DNA of 64,000 nt from JAAELZ01 sp965237995 (GCA_965237995.1 CBDEGO010000006.1:186001-250000); one strand, 5' to 3'; positions 36,459 to 45,138 are shown, counted from the stretch's first letter. The notes: generated from the letters alone by a model not told the origin. Numbers and translations are program-made.

Positions 36459-36742
36459 CGATGTATCGTCGCGGTACCACCCGGTTTTAGTGCATTTTCA
36501 CAAATGCACTCTTAGTAAGTTCAGTTCAAAAATGAACACTAAACTCTTACCCATATCGAGGATAAACCGTCCTAACTTATTGTGCTCGTTAAAAACTCAC
36601 AGGCATTTCAGTCGGCAGCTCCTGGGTGATTTTCATCAAGTTTGACTACAAGGCTCTCACCACCCCTTGCTCGCTTCAGTCAACGAATTCAATTACTCGT
36701 CCCAATCATTGCTTTATGCGCTAAATGTAACGAGACTGCCGA
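36426..36742 (-). promoter_or_regulatory. T-box riboswitch (tRNA-Ile sensing) in the ileS leader
   Basis: Read on the minus strand, the leader has the T-box hallmarks in order. Stem I: TGGG (36704-36701) pairs with CCCA (36626-36623); the loop-E side GACGAGTA faces GAAA followed by the specifier ATC (36630-36628), an Ile codon; higher pairings are TTGACT/AGTCAA and CAAGG/CCTTG. Then comes a perfect 9-bp hairpin AGTGCATTT/AAATGCACT (stem III position). The T-box core GGGTGGTACCGCG follows, whose TGGT (36479-36476) would pair with a tRNA ending ACCA. Antiterminator CCGGG/CCCGG competes with a strong terminator at 36426-36458. A 7-base pair TCGGCAG/CTGCCGA may close the base. Uncharged tRNA-Ile should allow ileS readthrough. 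Confidence 0.93.
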
Positions 36743-36831
36743 GAAAAGGCAAGCTACTATGCGAGCACAATACCTAGCTTGTTGGATGTCACTGACGAGG
36801 GCACCCTACGCGTATCTATCAAAAGCAGGAG

Positions 36832-36850
36832 AAGCCAATTTCAATGGCTT
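36832..36850 (-). other. Small hairpin just after mnmG
   Basis: Inverted repeat AAGCCA / TGGCTT with a 7-base loop, about 27 bases after the mnmG stop and before the T-box leader. It lacks a T-run, so it is only a possible weak terminator or processing site. Confidence 0.3.
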
Positions 36851-36876
36851 ACTTAACGACTGTTTATTGTCTATTT

Positions 36877-38754
36877 CTAAGCCGCTATCTTTTTAAGATA
36901 CACTAACAAAAGAGAAACAGCGGCAGGCGTAACGCCGGGAATACGAGAAGCCTGACCGATTGTTGCGGGGCGATGATCGGTTAGTTTTAAGCGGACTTCA
37001 TTGGATAAGCCGCGCACAATGTCGTAGTCAATGTTGTCCGGTAATACGGTATTTTCTTGCTTGGCTTGACGTGCTACTTCGTCTTGTTGGCGTTTTATAT
37101 AGCCGCCGTAACGCGCCTGTATTTCTATTTGTTGCTGCGCCTGAACATGCGTAATTCCTTCGTGTGACTCGTCTAGTGTCAGTACATTTTCATACGTCAC
37201 TTCGGGGCGAATTAATAAATCATACAAATTATATTCACGCTTTAATGTCTCCCCCAACACCTTCTCTGCTTGTGTTTGATCTACCTTGTGTGGGTGTAGC
37301 CATGTGCTTTTTAGTCTCGCGGTTTCTTGCTCGATGAGCTCACGTTTTTCGTTAAACGCGCGTAAACGCGGCTCATCGACTAAGCCAAAATCGTAGCCAA
37401 TTTGGGTTAAGCGCATATCTGCATTGTCTTCTCTTAGCTGCAAACGGTACTCAGCGCGCGAAGTAAACATGCGATATGGCTCTTTGGTGCCTCGGCTAAT
37501 TAAATCGTCTATCATGACACCAATGTATGCTTGGTCTCGCGCTGGCGACCATGGGGCTTTTCCCAGCGCCTTTAGCGCAGCATTTAAACCCGCAATTAAA
37601 CCTTGCCCTGCGGCTTCTTCATAGCCGGTAGTCCCGTTGATTTGGCCCGCAAAATAGAGGCCTTCTATTTCTTTCGTTTCAAGCGTAGGCTTTAAATCGC
37701 GTGGGTCAAAAAAATCATACTCAATCGCATACCCAGGGCGAGTTATACGCGCGTTTTCAAAGCCGACAATAGAATGCACCATCTCAACTTGCACATCATA
37801 GGGTAGGCTGGTAGAAATGCCGTTTGGGTAAATTTCGGTGGTATGCAAGCCTTCTGGCTCAATAAATATCTGATGGCTATCTCTATCGGCAAAGCGAATA
37901 ATCTTGTCTTCTATTGAGGGGCAATATCGCGGACCCGTGCTATCTATTTGACCTTCGTCACTGTAAATGGGCGAACGGTCTAAACCGCTTCTTATCAACT
38001 CGTGCGTGCGTAAGTTTGTGTGGGTAATATGACAATGCACTTGATCAGGGTGCTGCGCGGTGGTGCCCATAAATGAAAAGACCGGGCGCGGCCTATCTCC
38101 CGGTTGTGACTCTAACTTACTGTAGTCTATTGTCTTTCCGTCGATTCTTGGTGGGGTACCGGTTTTAAGACGTCCAACTCTAAACGGGAGGTCGCGCAGA
38201 CCACTGGCTAAGTGTTCTGACGACGCATCACCTGCACGCCCGCCGCTGTGTTGGTCTAAACCAATATGGATCAAGCCACCCAAGAACGTACCCGCGGTGA
38301 CGATGATCTGTGGTGCAAGAAAATTAACGCCGAGCTTGGTTTTTAAGCCAATCACTTTAGCGCGCTCCACCAATACCCCAGCAACCTCTTGCTGAAAGAT
38401 ACTTAAGTTAGGCTGCGTTTCTACGCGCTGACGAATCGCTTGTTTGTATAAGGCTCTGTCTGCCTGCGCGCGCGTTGCTCTTACCGCAGGTCCTTTGCGA
38501 GAATTAAGAATGCGAAAATGAATGCCTGCTTGGTCTGCCGCCCACGCCATCACACCGCCCAGCGCATCGATCTCTTTAACAATATGCCCTTTGCCTATGC
38601 CACCAATCGCGGGGTTACAAGACATTTGCCCAATGGTTTCAATATTTTGGGTAATCAGTAAAGTGTTTACACCGACTCGCGCTGAGGCTAACGCTGCTTC
38701 AACCCCTGCGTGTCCTCCACCAACAACAATAACGTCAAATTGCTCTTCTTTCAT
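36877..38754 (-). CDS. mnmG: tRNA uridine 5-carboxymethylaminomethyl modification enzyme MnmG (GidA)
   Basis: MnmG is the FAD/NADH partner of MnmE; together they install the cmnm5 group on U34 of several tRNAs. The 625 residues have the FAD-binding VIVVGGGHAGVEAALASARVG, the CNPAIGGIGKGHIVKE motif with the catalytic Cys, the DGKTIDYS region and a normal C-terminal helical domain. It lies 5 bases after the coiled-coil MotB-like gene, so it is cotranscribed with the ion-channel pair. rsmG and parAB, which usually follow, are absent. Confidence 0.97.
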   Translation of the reverse strand: MKEEQFDVIVVGGGHAGVEAALASARVGVNTLLITQNIETIGQMSCNPAIGGIGKGHIVKEIDALGGVMAWAADQAGIHFRILNSRKGPAVRATRAQADRALYKQAIRQRVETQPNLSIFQQEVAGVLVERAKVIGLKTKLGVNFLAPQIIVTAGTFLGGLIHIGLDQHSGGRAGDASSEHLASGLRDLPFRVGRLKTGTPPRIDGKTIDYSKLESQPGDRPRPVFSFMGTTAQHPDQVHCHITHTNLRTHELIRSGLDRSPIYSDEGQIDSTGPRYCPSIEDKIIRFADRDSHQIFIEPEGLHTTEIYPNGISTSLPYDVQVEMVHSIVGFENARITRPGYAIEYDFFDPRDLKPTLETKEIEGLYFAGQINGTTGYEEAAGQGLIAGLNAALKALGKAPWSPARDQAYIGVMIDDLISRGTKEPYRMFTSRAEYRLQLREDNADMRLTQIGYDFGLVDEPRLRAFNEKRELIEQETARLKSTWLHPHKVDQTQAEKVLGETLKREYNLYDLLIRPEVTYENVLTLDESHEGITHVQAQQQIEIQARYGGYIKRQQDEVARQAKQENTVLPDNIDYDIVRGLSNEVRLKLTDHRPATIGQASRIPGVTPAAVSLLLVYLKKIAA

Positions 38755-38759
38755 TATTT

Positions 38760-40013
38760 TTACTGGCCCGCAGCGCTGTCACTAAAATCTTCAGCGTAAT
38801 AATCGTATTGGGACAAAATACTATTGGTGAACTTCCACGCATTGTTAAAACTGACACCACTGTCATCGTCAATACGCACCTTGGTATACAGTTTACCTCC
38901 GTATTGCTTTTTCAATTCAGCCAGCCGAGCATGCATATTGGCAAAACTATAACGCGTCGCAGAGCTCTGCCTCTGTTCTTTTAGCTGATAAACTTCTTCC
39001 CCATTTCGTAAAGAGTAGATCACCTCTACCACCACTTTACCCGCTGTACTGCGTGCTGGGCGTATTAGCTTACGATACTGGGTATCTAAAGAATCGTATT
39101 CTTCCTGGAGGCTTTTATAGCGATTAGTTGAGTTTAGCATCTGCGCCTGCAAACTCGTCACTTCCTCCCCACGATTATTGTATAAGGTCTGCAATTGTTC
39201 TAGATCACTTGCCAGCTTTTCCAGCTTAGCTAATAGGTCTTCTCTAGATGTTTCCAAGCCCAGCAATACCGAATTCTTTTCATCAACTACGCTAGAAAGC
39301 GTACGATTTTCCCGAGCCAATACCGTCGCGCGCTCGTTCTCTAAATCAAGCCGGTTACCTAACGATTTGAGCTGTTCACTTAAACTAATGACTTGGCTAG
39401 TCAAACGTAATCTATCCGCTTCTTTCTCTTCAATGGTACGAACGTTATTCTCAACGTCTATCAACAAACCAGATTTTTCAGCTAATAACAGGCTAATTTT
39501 TTCGTTAAGCACGTTTTTAGCAACGGCGTTCTCGGCCTTGAAGTCCAATAGCGTTTTATTAGATAAATCTAACGAGCTTAATAACTCACTATTTTCTTTG
39601 GTTAACTCGTCCCGTAGTTTAGATAGCAATGCAACCTCTAATCCCAGATCGTTAACGCGTTGTTCTCTTATTTCTAATTCGGTGCTTAACGCATCTTTTT
39701 TAGCATTAGCCTCGCCTAGCGTACCTTCCATTAATAATATTCGCCGGCGAACACTGGCTAATTGCTCTTCCAAACTAAGGTTTTGCGTCGCGCTGGTAAG
39801 GGCTTGTTTGGTAACGGCCTCCTTTTCAGTAATTGTAGTTTTTAGCTCGTCAACTAATTGCGCATTTTTTATTAAAAACGCCAATAACACCATTAGGAAG
39901 ATCATGACAATAACGGTCATGATATCAGTAAATGCGGGCCAAACGCTATCTTCGTTACTAGAGCCTGTGCCCGCGTGGGTGATTCTTAAATCAACAAAGT
40001 TACCGCCGCTCAT
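38760..40013 (-). CDS. MotB/TolR-like single-span protein with long coiled coil
   Basis: This 417-residue protein has a short N-terminal tail, then W-P-A-F-T-D-I-M-T leading into one membrane helix (about 31-48), with Asp30 at the helix start as in ion-driven B subunits such as MotB and ZorB. A very long coiled coil follows (about 50-315, Leu/Glu/Lys heptads), then a C-terminal globular region of about 95 residues (KVVVEVIYSLRNGEEVYQL onward) with no recognisable OmpA/peptidoglycan-binding motif. It starts 14 bases after a MotA/TolQ-like gene and ends 5 bases before mnmG. It is probably the rotor-coupled or force-transmitting partner of that channel; its target is unknown. Confidence 0.8.
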   Translation of the reverse strand: MSGGNFVDLRITHAGTGSSNEDSVWPAFTDIMTVIVMIFLMVLLAFLIKNAQLVDELKTTITEKEAVTKQALTSATQNLSLEEQLASVRRRILLMEGTLGEANAKKDALSTELEIREQRVNDLGLEVALLSKLRDELTKENSELLSSLDLSNKTLLDFKAENAVAKNVLNEKISLLLAEKSGLLIDVENNVRTIEEKEADRLRLTSQVISLSEQLKSLGNRLDLENERATVLARENRTLSSVVDEKNSVLLGLETSREDLLAKLEKLASDLEQLQTLYNNRGEEVTSLQAQMLNSTNRYKSLQEEYDSLDTQYRKLIRPARSTAGKVVVEVIYSLRNGEEVYQLKEQRQSSATRYSFANMHARLAELKKQYGGKLYTKVRIDDDSGVSFNNAWKFTNSILSQYDYYAEDFSDSAAGQ

Positions 40014-40027
40014 AGCTATTGACGAGC

Positions 40028-41014
40028 CTAGTTTGGCTGTTTGTCCAATGCCGCGATTAGGCGTTCCATCACTTGCGTACTGTTATTCATCGCCTCCGTT
40101 TGATTTCGCGTCATTTCAACCAACGTTTCACGCACTTCTTGCGACTGCTCTTGATCTCGCCGCAAATTACGTTCAAGCTGCGTAATCACCACCGCCATCT
40201 CGCTGGCTGATTCACTATATCCTGCCTGTGAGTTATCAAGCTTGGTGAGTAGCTTGCTGGTTGCGTCGATAATCTGGCCGTATTCCTTTAACAGCGCGTC
40301 CTGACTTATCTGAAGATGTGGAAGCAGTGTGGTTGCGGTTACTTCTTCTACGCGGCTAATCAAGTACGTTTGAGAATCCGTTAGCTTTAGGTAAAAATAA
40401 CCAAAAAACAAATAGGCAATAATCGCTGTCATCGTGGTTGATAAGGCCGTCGACATTCCGTGTACTACCGTGCCTAAACTATCTACTTGGTTAACATTTT
40501 CTATGAGTGTAGATGCGCCCAAAAGCGCGATTGACAAAGAGACGATGGTACCAAATACGCCGGTTAAAATCAGAGTGCTATGAACAAACTTCGGGAAAGA
40601 ATTATAACTGGCTTCACTCGCCAACAAAGTAGCTGCTAAGGCGCTATGATTGATACTTGCTCGCTTTCGGTGCAACGTCTTTAGCGTTTCATAACGATTT
40701 GCGATCATCGATTGCAAGCCAACTTGCTTCAGCGGGTCTTCACCAACTCGAATATTTAAAACAAATCGGTTTATCGATTCTTCTTCCGATTTGTAACGAA
40801 ACAACAATATAATCACGCGCAGCAAGCCCCCTAAAAACAGCAGCGCAATACCACCATTGATAGTCCAACCGATGGAACTAACTTGGTTATCTACGTATAC
40901 CTGTTTGAAAAAATCGAGTTGCCATACCATCAACGCGATAAAGATGATAATCGCAATTAAAAATTGCAATAAAACATTACGCGTGTAGTACTGATTGGTT
41001 TTAACTTCTGTCAC
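40028..41014 (-). CDS. MotA/TolQ/ExbB-like proton channel subunit
   Basis: This 328-residue inner-membrane protein has four predicted membrane helices (about 13-32, 48-72, 145-168, 184-209). The third and fourth resemble the channel helices of MotA/TolQ/ExbB (GVFGTIVSLSIALLGAS and HGMSTALSTTMTAIIAYLF). A large cytoplasmic loop lies between helices 2 and 3, and a coiled-coil tail (210-328) rich in Glu, Gln and Asn follows helix 4. It is adjacent to a MotB-like gene. It is not a TolQ (no tol genes nearby) nor a flagellar MotA by context. What it powers is unknown. Confidence 0.82.
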   Translation of the reverse strand: MTEVKTNQYYTRNVLLQFLIAIIIFIALMVWQLDFFKQVYVDNQVSSIGWTINGGIALLFLGGLLRVIILLFRYKSEEESINRFVLNIRVGEDPLKQVGLQSMIANRYETLKTLHRKRASINHSALAATLLASEASYNSFPKFVHSTLILTGVFGTIVSLSIALLGASTLIENVNQVDSLGTVVHGMSTALSTTMTAIIAYLFFGYFYLKLTDSQTYLISRVEEVTATTLLPHLQISQDALLKEYGQIIDATSKLLTKLDNSQAGYSESASEMAVVITQLERNLRRDQEQSQEVRETLVEMTRNQTEAMNNSTQVMERLIAALDKQPN

Positions 41015-41198
41015 TTAGACGCCTCCGACGGCATTATCCGTGATTTGATTTATTGTTATTCACTATTGTATCGGATTGCGTTTAGCAATGGATGACCTTT
41101 TACTAGTAACACGAACTAACATTACTTCAAGCTTTTAGGCAATTGAAGCTAGGTTTCATTACCTAACATTGAGTTGATGCATTGCTTTGAAGACACCA

Positions 41199-42566
41199 TT
41201 ACTTGCCGATACAAAATGACCCGAATATTTCTCCTAGTAAATCATCGGAAGTCATTTGACCGGTTATTTCACCTAATGCGTTGCTGCTAAGCAATAATTC
41301 CTCTGCCAGTAGTTCTCCGGCTCGCTCAGTGGCATAGATATCTAGGCCTTGTTTGAGATGTTGTTCCGCTCTGTTTAACGCATCTAGGTGGCGCTGTCGG
41401 GCCAGAATTTGCCCCTGAGTATAATCTTCCGCCCCCAGTATATTCGCGATCCATTCACACAAGTCATCAATCCCTTCACCGGTTAGCGCGGATAAACTAA
41501 TTTCTTGACCATGGACGCCGCTCGATAAACCAATGGATCTGCTCGACAGATCGGCTTTAGTGCGGACAATCAATAAACCCAAGCCTTCGGGAATCTCTTT
41601 GGCTAATAGTTGATCAAGTTTTTCAGGCGTGGTTTGCTGATCGTCAACACATAAAATAGCTAAATCCGCCGTTTGCATCGCACTACGTGCGCGCCTAATT
41701 CCTTCTTCTTCGATCACATCGGCGTGGTTACGCAACCCTGCGGTATCTGTGAGGATGACAGGAAACCCTTTGATTTGAATCGCGTGGTCAAGTAAATCTC
41801 TGGTGGTGCCTGGAATATCACTGACAATCGCGCGATCATCTCGACAAAGCGCATTAAGCAAGCTCGACTTACCTGCATTTGGCTCACCTACCAACACGAT
41901 GCGCACAGCATTTCGTAGCAAAGTGCCTCTCCTGACAGACCGCTTTAGCTCAACAAAGTGCTCGAACACTTGCTTCACTTGCTGTTGCACATCGTGCTCT
42001 TCCAAGAAATCAATTTCTTCTTCAGGAAAGTCGATAGAGGCTTCTACAAAAACACGTAAGGCTACCAATTGGGTGCGAATGCGCTCTACAGATTGGGAAA
42101 AATGCCCTTGCAATGAACGCATTGCAGCGCGCGCTGCTAGTTCTGTACTGCTTTCTATCAAGTCTGCAATCGCCTCTGCTTGAGCGAGGTCTAACCGCCC
42201 ATTTAAAAAGGCCCGCTCTGAAAACTCCCCTGGTTTCGCGTGATGCGCCCCTAAAGTGACACAGCGATCGACGATAAGCTGCAATAAAACAGGGCTGCCG
42301 TGCCCTTGAAATTCAACCACTTCTTCACCGGTGAAACTATTTGGCGCTGGAAAATAAAGGGCAATACCTTGGTCTAAAACCTCTCCTTGATCGTCGTGAA
42401 CACTGCAAAAATGGGCAACTCGCGGCGAAAGAGATCGTTTGGTTAATTCAGAGGCAATGGTATAGCTACCCGCCCCTGACAAACGAATAACGCCGATACC
42501 ACCTTGACCAGGTGGCGTGGCAACGGCAACAATTGTAGCTGGCAGATTAGAGTCTGCCGTACTCAC
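41199..42566 (-). CDS. mnmE: tRNA modification GTPase MnmE (TrmE)
   Basis: MnmE is the GTPase partner of MnmG in cmnm5U34 formation. The 455 residues start with the tetrahydrofolate-binding domain (ATPPGQGGIGVIRLSG), then a helical domain with a G domain inserted (P-loop GEPNAGKSS, G2/G3 IPGTTRD and DTAGLR, G4 RTKAD), and the C-terminal C-I-G-K with the catalytic Cys. It follows yidC by 6 bases. A 184-base gap separates it from the MotA-like gene. Confidence 0.97.
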   Translation of the reverse strand: MSTADSNLPATIVAVATPPGQGGIGVIRLSGAGSYTIASELTKRSLSPRVAHFCSVHDDQGEVLDQGIALYFPAPNSFTGEEVVEFQGHGSPVLLQLIVDRCVTLGAHHAKPGEFSERAFLNGRLDLAQAEAIADLIESSTELAARAAMRSLQGHFSQSVERIRTQLVALRVFVEASIDFPEEEIDFLEEHDVQQQVKQVFEHFVELKRSVRRGTLLRNAVRIVLVGEPNAGKSSLLNALCRDDRAIVSDIPGTTRDLLDHAIQIKGFPVILTDTAGLRNHADVIEEEGIRRARSAMQTADLAILCVDDQQTTPEKLDQLLAKEIPEGLGLLIVRTKADLSSRSIGLSSGVHGQEISLSALTGEGIDDLCEWIANILGAEDYTQGQILARQRHLDALNRAEQHLKQGLDIYATERAGELLAEELLLSSNALGEITGQMTSDDLLGEIFGSFCIGK

Positions 42567-42572
42567 GGTAAA

Positions 42573-44255
42573 TTAAGCGTAGCGCCGACTGATCAACCAT
42601 TGTTGCAGTATAGACAGCACGTTATTAACCACCCAATACAATACTAAACCCGCCGGAAAGCTCAAGAAAAAGACCGTGAACACAACCGGCAATGCCATCA
42701 TGATTTTCTGTTGCATTGGGTCCATCGGCGCTGGGTTTAGCAATTGCTGCACTAGCATCGACCCCCCCATTAATACCGGAAGAATGTAGTAAGGGTCTTT
42801 AGACGATAAGTCTTGAATCCACAATGCCCATGGCGCTTGACGCATTTCTACACTTTCCAGTAACACCCAGTACAAAGCGATGAATACCGGTATTTGAATC
42901 AAAATAGGCAAACAGCCGCTGGCGGGGTTAACTTTCTCCTTTTTGTATAATTCCATCATTGCCTGCTGGTACTTCTGGCGGTCATCACCATGACGCTCTT
43001 TGAGCGTTTTTAGCCGTGGCGCCAGCTTCTTCATTTTAGCCATCGATTTATAGCTCTTTGCCGACAGAGGTAAAAAAGCGAGCTTAATCAGTAAGGTTAC
43101 ACCAATGATGGCCCAACCCCAATTGCCTAGTAAATCGTATAACTTACTCATTACCCAAAACAAAGGTTGCGCAATGACAGTTAACCAACCGTAGTCAACC
43201 GTTAGCTTCAAGCCCTGAGCGTTTTGTTTATCTAGGCGTACTTGTTCTTTAGGGCCAGAAAACAACGCGGCGCCCAAACTACCCGACTCTCCGGGCGCAA
43301 GTTGTAATTCATTTAGATCTAAAAAGCCCATTTTATAATTTTCACGAATAGTACCGCGACTACTATCAGCAAATATTTGAATGCGGTGCTTATCTTCTGG
43401 AAGCCAAGCGCTTACAAAATAATGTTGTAGCATTCCAGTCCAGCCGCTATCTGCCTCGAAGCGCAGCGGCTCATCTTCCATATCTGAAAAGCTGACTTTG
43501 TTGTAGCGCTCTTCTGGCGTGTAATACGCACCGCCTGTAAAACTAGGCATCGGCCTAGTTAGTATATTTCCGCCTTCGCTGTTTTCTGGGTCAGTACGTT
43601 GCAATTGTCCGTAAAAATAACCTGACCACGGGGTTGTGGTGTTATTAGTCACCGTGTAACGCACATCAGCACGATAACTATCCCGAGAGAAAGTGTAGGT
43701 TTTTGTGTAATCAACGCCTTCTGGGCTAGTCCATTTAAGTTGGACGTCCATTGATGCCTCTGCGTCACCCAACACATAAGAGCTCTGAGAAACGCTATAT
43801 AACGTGTTGTGATTAGGTAAATTAGGTGTGCTTCCAGTTAAGCCGCTTTGTCCGACATAACGTTCGCGCGGGTTGTTCTGTAATAGTACAACCGGGTCGT
43901 CTGGGGTTTTCAATTTAAGCGGGTGCTGATTTAAACCCAAATACTCAATACTGCCACCTAAGGTGTTTATCGAGGCGTCGATTAAGTCCGTTTGCACGCT
44001 AATCAACTCGCCCCCTTTAGGTGTTGTTGCCTGAGGCTCAACTGAAGTTGCGGTTTGCGGCGTTGTCGGTGTCGTTGGTACGCCTTCTGATGCATTTATA
44101 GTAGGGGCCGCTGGCGCAATAGAGGGTTCCACGACACCACTGGTTTGTGTCAGCGCAGGCGGGTTTTTGGCTAAGCGATATTCCTCCCATTTTTGGAAGA
44201 TAGTCATGGTCACCAAAGCCAGAGCGGCAAATAAAATTATACGACGGGTATCCAT
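42573..44255 (-). CDS. yidC: Membrane protein insertase YidC
   Basis: YidC inserts and folds inner-membrane proteins alone or with SecYEG. The 560 residues match the Gram-negative type: an N-terminal membrane anchor (RRIILFAALALVTMTIFQKW), a Pro/Thr-rich linker, a periplasmic beta domain (about 90-330) and five C-terminal helices including GWAIIGVTLLIKLAFLPLSAKSYKS with the conserved Arg/Lys groove and NPASGCLPILIQIPVFIALYWVL. It lies in the standard rpmH-rnpA-yidD-yidC-mnmE order. Confidence 0.97.
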   Translation of the reverse strand: MDTRRIILFAALALVTMTIFQKWEEYRLAKNPPALTQTSGVVEPSIAPAAPTINASEGVPTTPTTPQTATSVEPQATTPKGGELISVQTDLIDASINTLGGSIEYLGLNQHPLKLKTPDDPVVLLQNNPRERYVGQSGLTGSTPNLPNHNTLYSVSQSSYVLGDAEASMDVQLKWTSPEGVDYTKTYTFSRDSYRADVRYTVTNNTTTPWSGYFYGQLQRTDPENSEGGNILTRPMPSFTGGAYYTPEERYNKVSFSDMEDEPLRFEADSGWTGMLQHYFVSAWLPEDKHRIQIFADSSRGTIRENYKMGFLDLNELQLAPGESGSLGAALFSGPKEQVRLDKQNAQGLKLTVDYGWLTVIAQPLFWVMSKLYDLLGNWGWAIIGVTLLIKLAFLPLSAKSYKSMAKMKKLAPRLKTLKERHGDDRQKYQQAMMELYKKEKVNPASGCLPILIQIPVFIALYWVLLESVEMRQAPWALWIQDLSSKDPYYILPVLMGGSMLVQQLLNPAPMDPMQQKIMMALPVVFTVFFLSFPAGLVLYWVVNNVLSILQQWLISRRYA

Positions 44256-44274
44256 GTTGTTATTTCAGATTAGT

Positions 44275-44517
44275 TTATGATGGAGATCTTTTTGTAGCTG
44301 GAACTGGGTCAAATCCCCCTGCGTGCCAAGGATTACATTTGACGATTCGCTTTATACCAAGAAAGCTGCCTTTAAGCACCCCATGACTATGGATGGCTTC
44401 TTCAGCATAACGGGAACAGGTAGGTTCAAACCGACAATTTTGCCCCAGCAATGGACTTAAGAGAAGTCGGTATAGTTTAATCAAGCCAACTACAAAGTGA
44501 AGCCCTATTTTTTGCAT
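44275..44517 (-). CDS. yidD: Membrane protein insertion efficiency factor YidD
   Basis: This 80-residue YidD protein has the family Cys pattern and motifs (LLGQNCRFEPTCSRYAEEAI and KCNPWHAGGFDPVP). It has an amphipathic N-terminus and assists YidC-dependent insertion. Its ATG overlaps the end of rnpA by 13 bases, and yidC follows after 19 bases. Confidence 0.95.
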   Translation of the reverse strand: MQKIGLHFVVGLIKLYRLLLSPLLGQNCRFEPTCSRYAEEAIHSHGVLKGSFLGIKRIVKCNPWHAGGFDPVPATKRSPS

Positions 44518-44876
44518 CGCTGCTGTGCCTTACCAAATAAGCTCGCTAGTTCTATATTAAATTGTGCCGTACTTAGACCCAGCGCAGGCGCTTTAGCAAC
44601 CACGACGTAGTCTATCGATGAACACATATCGCTCACAAGCGCTTGCTGACGGAAAAATTCGCGGATGCGGCGTTTTACTGCATTACGCACAACGGCTTTC
44701 TTGCTCACTTTCTTAGACACAACTAACCCGAGTCGGGCCAAAGAGCAGGTATTTCTGGCTACATAAACACCAAAATGGCTACTATGTTGGCTTTGGCGTT
44801 TATCGAACACAGATTTATACTGCGTTGGAGTAAGAATGCGTTGCTGCCTTGTAAAGCCCGCCGTAACAGCGTTCAA
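44505..44876 (-). CDS. rnpA: Ribonuclease P protein component
   Basis: RnpA is the protein subunit of RNase P, which matures tRNA 5' ends. It has 123 residues with the family RNR-type motif KKAVVRNAVKRRIREFFR and an N-terminal LTPTQYKSVFDKRQS. The start is a TTG at 44876, 22 bases after the rpmH stop; I found no better ATG or GTG upstream. It overlaps yidD. Confidence 0.94.
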   Translation of the reverse strand: MNAVTAGFTRQQRILTPTQYKSVFDKRQSQHSSHFGVYVARNTCSLARLGLVVSKKVSKKAVVRNAVKRRIREFFRQQALVSDMCSSIDYVVVAKAPALGLSTAQFNIELASLFGKAQQRCKK

Positions 44877-44898
44877 GACAGAGTAAACTCTTGGTTAC

Positions 44899-45033
44899 TT
44901 AAGCGCTTAAGCGAGCTCGGCCTTTTGCGCGACGAGCGCGAATGACGGCACGTCCGCCACGGGTTTTCATACGAGCGCGAAAGCCGTGAGTACGTTTACG
45001 TTTTAATACACTAGGTTGAAAAGTACGTTTCAT
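44899..45033 (-). CDS. rpmH: 50S ribosomal protein L34
   Basis: This 44-residue basic protein is the classic L34: MKRTFQPSVLKRKRTHGFRAR, then MKTRGGRAVIRARRAKGRARLSA. It is too short for a standard ORF cutoff but unmistakable, and it leads the rpmH-rnpA-yidD-yidC operon. The last four codons lie in the 12-base palindrome TTAAGCGCTTAA. Confidence 0.98.
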   Translation of the reverse strand: MKRTFQPSVLKRKRTHGFRARMKTRGGRAVIRARRAKGRARLSA

Positions 45034-45070
45034 GGGTCTTTAACCGAAACTGCTAAAAAAATGGGCGTGG

Positions 45071-45100
45071 AATTTATCGTATTTAATGATGGGATGTCAA
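45071..45100 (-). promoter_or_regulatory. Sigma-70 promoter for the rpmH operon
   Basis: The minus strand has a perfect TTGACA (45100-45095), 17-18 bases, then GATAAATT as -10 region, about 40 bases before the rpmH ATG. I saw no DnaA boxes in this gap, so no origin is proposed here. Confidence 0.6.
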
Positions 45101-45138
45101 TTAAATCATTGAGATACTTTGTATTTTGCACACATGAT

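Noticed and set aside
39178..40185. 335-codon plus-strand open frame
   Set aside because: It is antisense to the coiled-coil MotB-like gene and 3' end of the MotA-like gene; its Ser-rich composition mirrors the Glu/Leu heptads of the other strand, with no domain.
45034..45138. Possible replication origin next to rpmH
   Set aside because: No DnaA boxes or AT-rich 13-mers were seen, and dnaA is not adjacent; the gap contains only the rpmH promoter.
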